Positions 1 to 8,819 of a stretch of DNA of 60,838 nt are shown in pieces. The position numbers were made by a program, and so were the translations under genes. The notes below the pieces were generated by a model. It was not told the origin of the DNA, made no database searches, and saw nothing but the letters and a program-made list of their open reading frames with translations. Source of the DNA: CAZSVE01 sp964610175 (lineage in GTDB: Bacteria; Pseudomonadota; Gammaproteobacteria; HK1); assembly GCA_964610175.1 (NCBI GenBank), contig CAZSVE010000007.1, positions 1-60,838 on the forward strand, read 5' to 3'. Every line of letters starts with the position of its first letter. Positions within the stretch are counted from its first letter, which is position 1.

Positions 1-53
1 CCGCACGCACGGTTCGGAGGGAGGGGCGGGCTAAAACCCGTCCCTACCCCTAT
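1..53 (+). mobile_element. 3' end of a group II intron (half of domain V plus domain VI)
   Basis: Bases 1-53 are identical to bases 8053-8105, the 3' end of the complete group II intron in this window. Bases 1-15 are the 3' strand of domain V. The following GC-rich hairpin with an unpaired A is domain VI, and the element ends in ..CCCCTAT as the other copy does. The rest of this intron lies outside the window. Confidence 0.85.
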
Positions 54-94
54 AGATCTTCCGGGCAAAGAACTAACGAGTGTCATTTCGACCC

Positions 95-1311
95 AAGAGA
101 GAAAGCGGACCGCCCTGGGGCGTTCCCTGGCTGCGTTGCGTCGTCACCAAGCCACCCTCCATCATTCCCGCCTGTAAATATCGGCGGATCAGGAGCAGGA
201 TGCGCCTGTCCTCGATCCGGTGCGCCAGCCGCGACATCGGAATGTCGTGGTCGACTCGGTCGAAGAACTTCTCCGAATCCATATCCACCACCCAGCGGTA
301 CCCTTCTTCCATGTATCCTCGGGCTATCGCCACCGCCTGGTGAGCGTTGCGCCCCCCGGACGGATTCCAAAACTCGATTCCGAAAAACCAGGGTCGATAT
401 GGGGTTGGAGAGCCCGATGCAACGCCTGCTGAATCAATCGGTCCACCACCGTCGGGATGCCCGGCGTTCGCATACCCCGCCCTCCCGGCTTCGGTATCTC
501 TACCTTCCGTACCGGTTGCGGGATATACGTGCCACCGAGTAATTCTTCCCGAATAGTGGGCCAGTGCCCCCGAAGATAGGCCGCCAGGTCTTCGGACCCG
601 ACGACCACCATCGACCCCAAGGGGCACCCTGGTTACCCTTCACGCGCCCATAAGCCGCCAACATGTTCTCTCGGCGCAGCACCTCCTCCATCGTCACTGG
701 CAATCGCTCACCGGATACTCCAGACCATGCCGTGTCAGCTTGACACACGATGTCCCTACCCCGCCCGGTTCCGCCGAACGTCCTCGGGTCTCGCGCCGAC
801 ACTTCCATCGGCTGTTCTGCGCCTCTCTCGGTCATCGAATGGTCCAGTCCGCTTCGGTTCACTCAAACGGCCCTTCACCCTCGTGCGCAAGAGCTACTAT
901 GGCCTCGGCTGACTTCCGCACCTCCATCCCGAAACCTCTCGGATCAAGAGCATACTGGCAGAGAAACGGATCTCCCAGGGTAAGACGCGTGACCTTCCTC
1001 ACATATACCCGCCGCATATGCTCCCACACATCCCGGGTGACTCGGGTGATTATTGGAGGGCTTTGGATCTATTGGCCTCCTCGCCCAGATGTGGCTGCCT
1101 CGTATGCGGTTCCTGTTCATAGAATCTGGAGTTTGCCTTCGGCTTCCTTCGGATCCCACCTCGCAGTGGGCACCCTTGCCGTTCGGCTAACGGTTCCCTC
1201 CCCTGGGTCCGTAGGGGATTTGCACCCCCAACCCCCAAGTCACTTCCCGGTTCGCTTTCGCTCACCGGTTTCAAGCGCCAGTCACGGCGCTTCGCGCCAT
1301 GCTTGGCGCAC
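95..1311 (-). mobile_element. 3'-truncated group II intron with decayed maturase
   Basis: On the minus strand the element starts at 1311 with GTGCGCC, the usual 5' boundary of a bacterial group II intron. About 450 bases of structured RNA-like sequence follow, then a reverse-transcriptase reading frame. The maturase stops matching after the GTPQGGPLS region near base 100, so the YADD motif, the X/thumb domain and domains V-VI are missing. The 5' end lies about ten bases behind the porin terminator stem. Class C introns are known to insert behind terminator hairpins, so the site fits that class; the class assignment itself is inference. Confidence 0.8.
100..862 (-). pseudogene. ltrA: group II intron reverse transcriptase/maturase, frameshifted and truncated
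   Basis: Fragments of one intron reverse transcriptase lie in three minus-strand frames. From 5' to 3' they are an N-terminal piece with ..LRRENMLAAYGRVKGNQGA (near 690-630), a middle piece with IPKPGGRGMRTPGIPTVVDR (near 500-420), and a piece with MDSEKFFDRVDHDI and GTPQGGPLS (near 290-100). At least two frame changes separate them, and the catalytic YADD part is gone. Each piece aligns by eye with the standard intron RT order (RT0-RT4). The gene cannot make an active enzyme. In the intact family the protein helps the intron splice and copies it into DNA. Confidence 0.85.
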
Positions 1312-1313
1312 CA

Positions 1314-1343
1314 ATAAAAAACGGGGCCCGAAAGCCCCGTTTT
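1314..1343 (-). terminator. rho-independent terminator of the porin gene
   Basis: The stem ACGGGGC (1321-1327) pairs with GCCCCGT (1334-1340) around a six-base loop. On the minus strand it is followed by a run of T (the A run 1316-1321 on the plus strand). It sits 33 bases after the porin stop and directly before the 5' end of the truncated intron. Confidence 0.85.
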
Positions 1344-1375
1344 CCATTCCTTTGGATTCGATAACGAATCGTTCG

Positions 1376-2569
1376 TTAGAATTTGTGGACGATGCCGACG
1401 GAGAAGGCGTCTATGTCTTTTCCGTTTTGATCGCTCGTGTAAAAACCATTATCCTCTTTGCCGGCCCCCTGGCCGCCATAGAGACCATAGTTGGCGTTCT
1501 TGTCGTTATCCATGCGGGTATAGATGCCATAGATCTTGGTGCGTTTGCTGAAGTTGTGATCGAGGCCAATAGACCAGTTGTCGGCACCATCATCGGAGTT
1601 GCTCACGTCACTGTCATCCGCCTTGAAATAGGCAAGCTTGATGGTGTTGGCGCCGAAGTCATGGGCAAAGTTGACGCCGTATGCATCGCGGGATGCCTTT
1701 TTAGCGAAAGTAATGTCATTAGCTACAGCAGAGGATGTATCCTGCTCGATGTCTTCATAGACAAAGCCGATTCGGGTCTTACCAGGATTGCTGAATTGAT
1801 ATCCAAGGCCGATCTTCCAGGCATCGAGATCACCATCGGTGGTATCTGCTGCTGGAACACCCATTGCTTGATGCATCCCGCCTTCGAAAACCTCATAGGC
1901 CAGGGAGGCGAAAAAGGAACCATTGTCATATTTGGCCATGGCGCTCCAGGCCTCTTGGTTCTCCAAGCTAACACCCGCTGTGTTACCCTCGTCGTTTTGG
2001 ATCGAAGCCCGCGCAATAGCGGCCTCGAAGCCATTGAAATTCGGCGTGATGTACGCCACGACTTGGCCTGGGCGCTCGTTGAAGTTCGAAGCGACATTAC
2101 CTCCCACGTTATTGGCATCAACCAAAGCCCTCGGATCAGCAATATGAGCACCAATGATATTGTTGTAGTCGGCGATGGTGTCGGTGAAGATATCCAGCTT
2201 GGCGGTGGCTAGCTTGTAGGGGGTGTCATGCTTCCCGAACCTGACGGTACCCCACTTGTCGCCTTTGATGCCAACGAAGGTGTTACGAAACTTCATTTGG
2301 TTTGTATCGTCGGCAGTATTCAACTCGGTCTCGACCTGCCACTCGGCCTTCAGGGTATCACTGATCTTCTCCTCGCCCTTGAAACCGAGGCGTGCGTTAC
2401 GGAAAGCACCGGTGTTGTCATCGGAATCATCGTTCGTGCTCTCGGTGTCGACGAAATCCCAACTGGCGTGGATCTTGCCGTAGACGTCGACGTTCTTCAG
2501 ATCGGCCATGGCTGCGCCAGGGATAGCCAATGCACCGGCGATGGCTAGGGAAAGTAGTTTCTTTTGCAT
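1376..2569 (-). CDS. general porin, Gram-negative outer membrane
   Basis: A 397-residue outer-membrane porin that would form a trimeric beta-barrel for passive diffusion of small solutes. The start at 2569 gives a clear signal peptide (MQKKLLSLAIAGALAIPGAA, then MADL). It has GGAG nine bases upstream, better than the upstream ATG at 2620. The mature part begins with VDVYGKIHASWDF, typical of porin strand 1. It carries the KAEWQVETEL and FVGIKG..GTVRFGKHDTP blocks of the Porin_4/OmpC-like family and ends in phenylalanine (SVGIVHKF), the signal read by the BAM complex. Acidic loops (DTESTNDDSDDN) are lineage-specific. A strong terminator follows. Ion selectivity cannot be read from sequence alone. 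Confidence 0.93.
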   Translation of the reverse strand: MQKKLLSLAIAGALAIPGAAMADLKNVDVYGKIHASWDFVDTESTNDDSDDNTGAFRNARLGFKGEEKISDTLKAEWQVETELNTADDTNQMKFRNTFVGIKGDKWGTVRFGKHDTPYKLATAKLDIFTDTIADYNNIIGAHIADPRALVDANNVGGNVASNFNERPGQVVAYITPNFNGFEAAIARASIQNDEGNTAGVSLENQEAWSAMAKYDNGSFFASLAYEVFEGGMHQAMGVPAADTTDGDLDAWKIGLGYQFSNPGKTRIGFVYEDIEQDTSSAVANDITFAKKASRDAYGVNFAHDFGANTIKLAYFKADDSDVSNSDDGADNWSIGLDHNFSKRTKIYGIYTRMDNDKNANYGLYGGQGAGKEDNGFYTSDQNGKDIDAFSVGIVHKF

Positions 2570-2918
2570 GGTTATATACTCCGTGGTTTTCTTTCGATTG
2601 ATAAGGTTTTTGTGGTGCAAATGTATTTTTTGGCAAGTTCCCTAAAGGACTTCGTCGTAGACTGAGGAACCTGTCATTGAAAGCATTCTCTTCTCCGGCC
2701 GAGCGTCCCTCCAGACAAAATTCGGGAGATAGACTCTTAACTAATTGATTTTTCGTTTTTTTATTCGTTCATCCCTGAAAATCCTCAGCATCGGCAAAGA
2801 GCTCCTGAAGTCGATGGCGCAACTCTACCAGTGCCTGTGGCGGAATGCAACACTTTGTGCGAAAAAAAACAACACTTGGGTTTGGTTTGTTGTTTCTCTA
2901 CGACAAGTTACCATTATG

Positions 2919-2959
2919 CCACGGTATTCGGGCGTTATTCCGACCATCGAATGCCGTGG
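2919..2959. repeat. 12-bp inverted repeat (hairpin)
   Basis: CCACGGTATTCG (2919-2930) pairs with CGAATGCCGTGG (2948-2959) with one G-T pair and a 17-base loop. No T run follows, so it is not an obvious terminator. It could be an operator, an RNA hairpin or a small-element relic. Confidence 0.6.
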
Positions 2960-3082
2960 GCACAAACCCTATGCGTCGGGAATTGACCATGGCAGGCCCC
3001 TTTCTCTATAGTGAAATCATTAGAGGAAATCGGGTCATCGAACGTGGCAAGGAATCGGAAAATCACATTTTTCGATTCCATT

Positions 3083-3195
3083 GATTCGTTTATTTCCCGC
3101 TCGGCTTGACAATCGGATCAAGCTTTACTAAGGCGCCGATTCCGGCTTACGAAGCCTCGAACATGCTTCATCGATTCGAGCACAAGTTTCGCCAG
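3083..3195 (-). repeat. R1 repeat, copy 1
   Basis: Member of the dispersed R1 family (oriented so that it starts with the CTAGCGAAGCTT-like end). It carries the TTTATTTCCCGCTCGGCTT start on the plus strand and the GTTTCGCCAGG end. The inner stem is TAAG/CTTA. Confidence 0.8.
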
Positions 3196-3266
3196 GTGAA
3201 AGAGTTCACGACGGGCTTTTCCACTATCCTGATAGAGGCGCAACGCAAACCATCGGGGCGAGATAA

Positions 3267-3491
3267 ATGGAAGACAAGGCCATGCAAGAACTGGAGAGAC
3301 GGATCGATGTCCTTATCCGGGCCTACGACGGATTGAAGAGGGAAAATCGGACGTTGCGAGAGCAAAAGATCGATTTGATAGCCGAGCGCGTGGCTCTGAT
3401 CGAAAAACTGGAGCTTGCCAAGGTAAGAATAGAGAACATGGTTGCGCAGTTGAAACTGATGGAAACCGGTTCTTGGGATGGAAAGCCATGA
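3267..3491 (+). CDS. zapB: ZapB-like coiled-coil cell division protein (TIGR02449 type)
   Basis: A 74-residue protein that is almost entirely a heptad coiled coil (MEDKAMQELERRIDVLIRAY, then RENRTLREQK). This is the make-up of the small TIGR02449 family found directly upstream of zapA in gammaproteobacteria. By family it would be cytoplasmic and help arrange the FtsZ ring with ZapA. Its TGA overlaps the zapA ATG (ATGA at 3488-3491), so the two are probably translationally coupled. The ribosome site is a purine-rich stretch (ggggcgaga) before the ATG. Family placement rests on context and coiled-coil pattern, because such short proteins carry no catalytic motif. Confidence 0.8.
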   Translation: MEDKAMQELERRIDVLIRAYDGLKRENRTLREQKIDLIAERVALIEKLELAKVRIENMVAQLKLMETGSWDGKP

Positions 3492-3814
3492 ATAAAGACA
3501 AGGTCCCGGTGAACATCCAAATCCTGGATAAGGAATATGTGATCTCTTGCCCGGCGGAGGAACATAAGGATCTGATCGCATCGGCCCGTCTCCTGGATGA
3601 TCGGATGAGGCAAACGCGCGATGTGGCGAAGGTGTATGGAACGGAGCGTATCCTGGTCATGAGTGCCTTGAATATCGTTCATGAGCTCCTGCGGATGCGC
3701 CACGATCAGGAGAACAAGGCAGCGCTGCTTTCCCGGTCGATAGCGCAATTGGTAGAGAAGATCGATACGGCATTGGCAAAGAACCAATATCCTCCTGCAA
3801 AGGACGGCGAATAA
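3488..3814 (+). CDS. zapA: cell division protein ZapA
   Basis: A 108-residue ZapA, which bundles FtsZ filaments at mid-cell. The N-terminal half (VPVNIQILDKEYVISCPAEE, then LIASARLLDDRMR) is the ZapA head with its typical I-L-xK-Y pattern. The middle carries ERILVMSALNIVHELL, and the C-terminal half is a coiled-coil dimer/tetramer stem. The start at 3488 overlaps the zapB stop, and an in-frame ATG 15 bases upstream is less likely. In many gammaproteobacteria 6S RNA and ygfA follow zapA; here an R1 fragment and an unrelated minus-strand gene follow instead. Confidence 0.9.
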   Translation: MNKDKVPVNIQILDKEYVISCPAEEHKDLIASARLLDDRMRQTRDVAKVYGTERILVMSALNIVHELLRMRHDQENKAALLSRSIAQLVEKIDTALAKNQYPPAKDGE

Positions 3815-3873
3815 TCCCCTGGCGAATGGTAAAAAAGTCCGTTCCTCGCCTTTTTCACTCACGGAATCGGGAT

Positions 3874-3922
3874 AATTTGTCTATTTCCCGCTCATCTTCG
3901 CAAATGAGTTTTACGAAACGCT
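3874..3922 (-). repeat. R1 repeat fragment
   Basis: Only the CTATTTCCCGCTCATCTTCG to TTTTACGAAACGC part of R1 is present. Confidence 0.65.
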
Positions 3923-3958
3923 CGACTCCGCTCGGAGATCGCTTCCCAAGCGGAGTCG
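3923..3958. terminator. hairpin between convergent zapA and the minus-strand dehydrogenase
   Basis: CGACTCCGCT (3923-3932) pairs perfectly with AGCGGAGTCG (3949-3958). It lies between two convergent genes and could end transcription from either side, although no long T run follows. Confidence 0.45.
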
Positions 3959-4061
3959 GAGGAAACCGTCACAAAAAAATTGCCCGATAGCAGTACAAGG
4001 AATCCCAGTAACAATCCTCTGTATCTTTCGAACTCCGACGCTCGGTTGCGATCCAGTGGTG

Positions 4062-5216
4062 CTACGGGAGCAAATCGGAGAGACCCGAAGATCCGGAATA
4101 TCTTGCCACCAGCTCCCTGGACTTGGCCACCAGTTCGCGGGCGTATCCTTCGCTTTCTTCCACCTTCATGGTCTTGCATTGGTATCCCAGTATGCGCTTC
4201 ATGACGCCCATGGGCTTATCCACGAAATGCACCGTTCCGTCCATATCGATTCGGTCGATGCCATCGGCCCGTTGTCCTTCTTCATTGATGCGGATGGCTT
4301 CTTCGAAGGAAAGGGTTTCGGGCAACCAGACAGCACCTCCCTTGGCGTCCACCTTGACCGGATATCCCCCCGGCAATCCATTCGGCCCGGGGGCATGCAC
4401 CAATTCCCTGGTATTGTTCGCCATGGCCTCGATGATCCTTGTCGCCGAGGTGGCGGTGATTATTTGCGCTTCGGTACCCGTTTGGGCCAACTGCTTCGTG
4501 AGTGCCCCATACACCCGGTGCAGATCGAGTCTGCCGGTAACATCCGAGCCGTCCACCATGGCCTTGAGGTAACAGGGCGCGTCCACCGGATATCCGAAGC
4601 GAGGGATGAAATGGGTGATGTAATGCTGCGCCACGAAAAGGACCTCCACCTTTTCCACGGGCTCTTTCAAAAACAGCGAAATGGATTTGCGAAGCGCGGG
4701 TATGATATCGCCCACATGACCGACCCCGATGGTCGGGGCCAGTTCCCATTTGGCGAGCACGGGATGCACGGCGTCGGGAAACGCCGCATTGACGACGCGG
4801 CAATCCAGGCCCGTATTCTTCACGGCCTGCATGAGCTTGTGCACCAGGGTCAAATGCACGGGGAGCCACGGCCCGAGTTGCGCCCGACCCAACTCCTCGG
4901 ACACTTCCCTGGGCAGAGGAGCCAACACTCGCCACAATGCCTGCCGGGTCGCCGCGTTGAAAACAATATCGGGCTTCAACTTCAGGATGGTCTCGGCGGT
5001 GTGATCGATATCATCGATGTCCATCTTCACGTGAGCGAGATCCGGATAATACCCGAGCTGAAGCGCGGCAAACATGGAAAGATTCTTTTTGCGGTGCAGG
5101 TATTCCTCATCCCGGCCCGCAATGATGATCTTGCCGATTCCATCGAGGCGAACGAGAAGGTCCAGGACTCGCCCGCCCAGATCTCCCACGCCGATGATCA
5201 GAACACTTACCTTCAT
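4062..5216 (-). CDS. NAD(P)-binding Rossmann-fold dehydrogenase-like protein
   Basis: A 384-residue protein of unknown substrate. It begins with a dinucleotide-binding fold (VSVLIIGVGDLGGRVLDLL, GxGxxG at residues 9-14) and an acidic/Arg tail after strand 2 (IIIAGRDEEYL). A second motif, KPDIVFNAATRQ, near residue 85 resembles saccharopine-dehydrogenase/reductase-like proteins. The C-terminal half (QHYITHFIPRFGYPVDAPCY, then AQIITATSATRIIEAM) is a catalytic-type domain I cannot assign. It lies 27 bases behind ccmC on the same strand and may be co-transcribed, but nothing ties it to haem export. The ATG follows closely on the ccmC stop. Opine- or homoserine-dehydrogenase relatives are alternatives. 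Confidence 0.6.
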   Translation of the reverse strand: MKVSVLIIGVGDLGGRVLDLLVRLDGIGKIIIAGRDEEYLHRKKNLSMFAALQLGYYPDLAHVKMDIDDIDHTAETILKLKPDIVFNAATRQALWRVLAPLPREVSEELGRAQLGPWLPVHLTLVHKLMQAVKNTGLDCRVVNAAFPDAVHPVLAKWELAPTIGVGHVGDIIPALRKSISLFLKEPVEKVEVLFVAQHYITHFIPRFGYPVDAPCYLKAMVDGSDVTGRLDLHRVYGALTKQLAQTGTEAQIITATSATRIIEAMANNTRELVHAPGPNGLPGGYPVKVDAKGGAVWLPETLSFEEAIRINEEGQRADGIDRIDMDGTVHFVDKPMGVMKRILGYQCKTMKVEESEGYARELVAKSRELVARYSGSSGLSDLLP

Positions 5217-5243
5217 TTTCGCATACAGGGTCCTTTGGCGAAG

Positions 5244-5981
5244 TCAATTCCCTTCCCGAAATAGTTCCTTCACCCATGGGGCGTTTCGATCCCGTTCCAA
5301 CATTTCGCAACGGGTGCGCGCGAGCAGATTCGCGGCAAAGAAACAGAAAAATCCCACGATCATCAGTACGAGTGGCATGCTCATGGTGCTGTGAATGGAG
5401 GGATCGGGTCGGAATAAGGTAGAACCCTGGTGCAGGGTATTCCACCAGTCCACGGAAAACTTCACGATGGGGACGTTCACGACGCCGACGATGGCCAGCC
5501 AGGCGGCGGCACGCGCGCCCTTACGCTTATCGTCATGGGCCGCCAGCAACCCGATGACACCAAGATAAAGAAATAGCAGGATAAGTTCCGAGGTAAGACG
5601 CGCATCCCACACCCACCACGCGCCCCACATGGGCTTTCCCCAAATCGACCCGGTAATCAGGGCGATCAAGGTAAACGACGCCCCTATCGGTGCGCTGCCG
5701 GCGACAAGCGCGTCTGTAATCGTGGTGCGCCGGATGAGACCCACCAGCCCCGCTACGGCCATGAACGTATAGACGACCAAGGACATAACGGCAGCGGGGA
5801 CATGGACGTAGATGATTCGAAAGGCATCCCCCTGCTGGTAGTCGGGAGGGGCCATGACGAGCCCTCCGTATAATCCACCCAGTATCAGTATCAGGGAGGT
5901 CCATCCAAACCAGCGCCCCAACGAACCGGCAAATCCATAGAAATGCAACGGAGAAGATAACTTATTCAGGTACTGCCACAT
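5244..5981 (-). CDS. ccmC: haem exporter membrane protein CcmC
   Basis: A 245-residue, six-helix inner-membrane protein. The family signature is the tryptophan-rich periplasmic motif WGAWWVWDARLTS near residues 120-132. It is flanked by histidines in YVHVPAA (about residue 60) and WWNTLHQGST (about residue 180) that bind haem. CcmC loads haem onto the chaperone CcmE for cytochrome c maturation, which fits the several c-type cytochromes in this window. ccmAB normally precede it and ccmDE follow; none is visible. The upstream side is occupied by a short spacer and a group II intron, and the downstream side by an unrelated dehydrogenase. The ccm operon is therefore broken up here. Confidence 0.92.
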   Translation of the reverse strand: MWQYLNKLSSPLHFYGFAGSLGRWFGWTSLILILGGLYGGLVMAPPDYQQGDAFRIIYVHVPAAVMSLVVYTFMAVAGLVGLIRRTTITDALVAGSAPIGASFTLIALITGSIWGKPMWGAWWVWDARLTSELILLFLYLGVIGLLAAHDDKRKGARAAAWLAIVGVVNVPIVKFSVDWWNTLHQGSTLFRPDPSIHSTMSMPLVLMIVGFFCFFAANLLARTRCEMLERDRNAPWVKELFREGN

Positions 5982-6099
5982 TGGAATTCATTTCAAATAA
6001 TTTCGGTAACAGAAAACAGCCCAATGAAGCGTCGGACTTTCGATGCTTCCTTACATGACCCTGGGCCGAGGAACCGGGCTTTTCGGATATGTCATTTGT

Positions 6100-6114
6100 T
6101 GGCACTTTGTGCCA
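6100..6114. repeat. small hairpin in the 5' exon of the intron
   Basis: TGGCAC (6100-6105), loop TTT, GTGCCA (6109-6114). It ends six bases before the intron 5' boundary and may be part of the recognised insertion site. Confidence 0.6.
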
Positions 6115-6120
6115 GGACCA

Positions 6121-8105
6121 GTGCGCCCGTGAAGGGATTCATCAGCAAGGTGGAAGTCCTTGTCGGAGTATGCCATGACTCCGTAGCTGAAAGTAACTGC
6201 GTCACCGTGAGGTGGGGTGGAGAGCAACTGTAAGCGAACTGGCAGTCCGTAGGATGACGAACCCGATTCGGTGGGGTGCGGCGGCGAGCCTTCGGGTTCA
6301 CGGCGAAGCCTGGAAAATCATCTTTTGCGTTGTTGTGGCAGTTAAAACGACGAAAGAGCTGCACTTTATGTTTGGGGGCGGAATGTCAGGAAGGTGAATC
6401 GAGATAAGCGGGGAGACCTGCTCGGCAAGGTGATGCTAGGCAGGAGTCAGAGCCCTCATAGTACTGCAGATGGAGGGTGTCGTTGCTGAAGAAGGTACCG
6501 ATATTGTGGCACCGCCGGGGAACCAGGCGGAAACAGAGAAGACAAACAGGCACCTAGGGTTCAGACCTGGTCTTTAGGAAGGAACCCGAGCTTCAGGAAC
6601 GAGACACCATCGAAAAGCCTGGGGAGCAAAACCAGGAATAGGGAAGGGGGGTAGGAAGGCAGATGCGTGAAGGAAACGAAGATGCAGCAGAATAAACCTG
6701 TAGTTTGGACAGTGTTAAGTTATGGCTATACGTCGGACAGAAGGCCGAAGAGGCCGGAAGCATCAGTGTGGACAGAACGCATGTTGGCAGCCCTGGGAAA
6801 CGGGGTGAAAGGAGGCAAATGGTATAGTCTGATGGACAAGGTATATTCCCTGAAGACACTACGAATTGCATGGCAGTTGGTATGGAGGAATCAAGGAGCG
6901 GCGGAGATAGACCACATCAGTATTGAGCGATTCGAGGGGAAATCGGAGCAGTACCTTGAGGAATTGCACGAATCTCTGAAGACACAAACGTACCAACCGG
7001 AGGCGGTAAAACGGGTATATATCCCAAAAAGCGATGGTAAACAGCGTCCATTGGGAATACCTACGGTCAAAGACAGGGTCGTGCAGTCAGCGGTCAAGAT
7101 AGTTATTGAGCCCATATTATTAGCCTATACTCGAGAAAGAATTTCTGCCGATGAGTTATGGATTCAGGCCGGGAAGAGGTTGTAAGGATGCGTTGCGAGA
7201 GGTCGATGGATACATCAAGGCAGGTTACACCTTTGTGGTGGATGCCGACCTGAAGAGTTACTTCGACACCATACCACACGATCTACTCATGGAGCAGGTG
7301 GAACAGCGCATCAGCGATGGCGAGCTATTGAATGTTATTCGCTTGTTTCTGGAACAGGAAGTGATGGATGGCATGGAACGCTGGACACCGACAGGCGGAA
7401 CACCACAGGGGGCAGTGTTAAGCCCATTGTTGGCAAACATTTATCTGCATCCGTTGGATAAATTGGTGACGGATGCGGGGATGAAGATGGTTCGTTACGC
7501 CGACGACTTTGTGATTCTGTGCGGAAACAAGACGCAGGCCGAAGAAGCATTACGGCTTGTGCGGGAATGGACAGAGGGTAATGGATTGACACTCCACCCG
7601 GACAAAACTCATCTGGGAGACTGTAGCCAACGAGGCCAAGGGTTTGAATTTCTTGGTTATCGGTTTGAGGCGGGCAGACGATGGATACGCCGTAAAAGTA
7701 TCAAGGCCTTGCGAGAGAAAGTCCGGGGAAAGACCAAGCGCGGCCGTAGTGGGAACATGGGATACATAATCGAGGAGGAATTAAATCCCATGTTGAGAGG
7801 CTGGTTCAACTATTTCAAACACGCCTACCGCACGGAATATAGGGCGATAGACGGATTTATCCGTCGTCGCTTACGGGCCATTCTACTGCGTCATAACAAA
7901 CGCAAGGGTCTGGGAATAACCCTGGACGCCCACTGCCAATGGACGAATGCCTACTTCGCGGAACTCGGGCTTTTCACCATGCATGAAGCCCGGGTATTAG
8001 CGTGCCGACCTCGATGAAGAAACTGTCGACTGGAGAGCCGTGTGCGGGAAAACCGCACGCACGGTTCGGAGGGAGGGGCGGGCTAAAACCCGTCCCTACC
8101 CCTAT
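6121..8105 (+). mobile_element. full-length group II intron
   Basis: It begins with GTGCGCCCG, the conserved group II 5' boundary, and ends with domain V and domain VI. Domain V is at 8035-8067: GAGCCGTGTGCGG, a GNRA-like loop, then CCGCACGCACGGTTC. The length, about 1985 bases, is normal for an intron with an ORF in domain IV. The maturase frame lies at 6667-8017. The last 53 bases are identical to bases 1-53, so at least two recent copies exist. It sits between ccmC (divergent) and rpsU in non-coding DNA. Confidence 0.9.
6667..8017 (+). pseudogene. ltrA: group II intron reverse transcriptase/maturase with one frameshift
   Basis: The frame 6667-7185 carries the N-terminal RT0-RT1 part (WYSLMDKVYSLKTLRIAW, PKSDGKQRPLGIPTVKDRVV). 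The frame 7151-8017 carries the rest: MSYGFRPGRGCKDALREV, the QGAVLSPLLANIYL block, the catalytic RYADDFVIL and the thumb/maturase end with WTNAYFAELGLFTMHEA. Deleting one A in the GAAAG run near 7131-7135 joins them as ..REEFLPMSYGF.., the normal family sequence. It is therefore a single-base insertion, a sequencing error or, less likely, a programmed shift. No HNH endonuclease domain is seen. If the shift is real, the intron cannot move without a helper maturase from another copy. Confidence 0.9.
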
Positions 8106-8210
8106 AAACGGGATGGGTCCAGGCACGTGCCAGTTCCCTCGATATCCTTGACTCTTCCGATACGTCAAGAAACCCACCCGGCGCACCGAACGGCTTTGGA
8201 TTTCCATATC

Positions 8211-8325
8211 CTGGCGAGGCGCTGCCTCGAACCGACAAGGCATGATTCGTGCGCTGGTAAAGCAAAACTGGCGTTTTGTAAAACTCGGCTCATTTGGGAA
8301 TGCCGAGCGGGAAATATAAACAAAT
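8211..8325 (+). repeat. R1 repeat, copy with a perfect stem
   Basis: Contains CAAAAC-TGGC-GTTTTG (six perfect pairs), then CTCGG..CCGAG and GGGAAATATAAACAAA. It is a good reference copy of the family. Confidence 0.85.
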
Positions 8326-8666
8326 TACAGGATTCAGAATTGCCGGACAAAGCTACCACGAAACTCAGGACACGGGAATTCAATGCCGGAAATCCAGCTG
8401 CCGGAATTTCCATAGCTGAATTTATCGTGTCGGAATTTCGACTGTATTGTCTCCCCCACCATCGCTTCCCCTTGCTTGAATAACTAAGGGGGCATTTCTA
8501 AATTGCACAAAGGGAACATATATTTTGGGCTAACAAAATCGGAATTCCAACTTTACAGTGTACCCGTTCCATAACTACAATACGCAGATCTTTTGCCGAA
8601 AAAATCGGGCAGATCTTCGTCCTGATTGCAAGGAGGGCGGCATGGAGCATGTGTGAAATATTTAAG

Positions 8667-8758
8667 TATCGGAAAAGCAAAAATCCCGAGAGAGAGAACT
8701 GCTGGGTGCGCCAAGGCCCACCCCACTCCAGCCTTGGCGCGAAGCGCTAATATGTTCT
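8667..8758 (+). repeat. R2 repeat upstream of rpsU
   Basis: Runs from TATCGGAAAAGCAAAAATCC to GCGCGAAGCGCTAATATGTT. It contains GCGCCAAGG paired with CCTTGGCGC. It ends 61 bases before the rpsU start, in the same orientation. Confidence 0.8.
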
Positions 8759-8819
8759 TAAATTGATTGCCCCGTTTCATGCGTATTCTTTCCAGAACTT
8801 GACATATATCGTATTCCTG

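Larger units (their letters stand above)
2570..3266. other. intergenic region with a long hairpin and one R1 repeat
   Basis: No credible gene lies between the divergent porin and zapB genes; the short frames here lack ribosome sites and family signal. It must hold the promoters for both sides. A 12-bp hairpin lies at 2919-2959 and an R1 repeat at 3083-3195. Confidence 0.6.
8106..8819. other. gene-free stretch with R1 and R2 repeats ahead of rpsU
   Basis: An R1 repeat (8211-8325) and an R2 repeat (8667-8758) are separated by sequence with no supported ORF. The rest appears to be decayed spacer. The promoter for rpsU should lie in the last 150 bases. Confidence 0.6.

Noticed and set aside
740..2212. 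490-residue plus-strand frame antisense to the porin
   Set aside because: It mirrors the porin on the other strand, has no ribosome site and no family pattern, and crosses the terminator and the intron end.
3815..4061. 6S RNA behind zapA
   Set aside because: The usual position was checked, but no long rod-like hairpin with a central bubble is seen; only an R1 fragment and a 10-bp hairpin are present.
4056..5264. 402-residue plus-strand frame opposite the Rossmann dehydrogenase
   Set aside because: Shadow of the real minus-strand gene; the His-rich, repetitive residue make-up is typical of a shadow frame.
8667..8758. R2 as a relic of a group II intron 5' end (both have GTGCGCC..GGCGCGAAGCGC)
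   Set aside because: The likeness to 1311-1270 is limited to about 30 GC-rich bases and the rest differs; chance pairing of similar hairpins is as likely.
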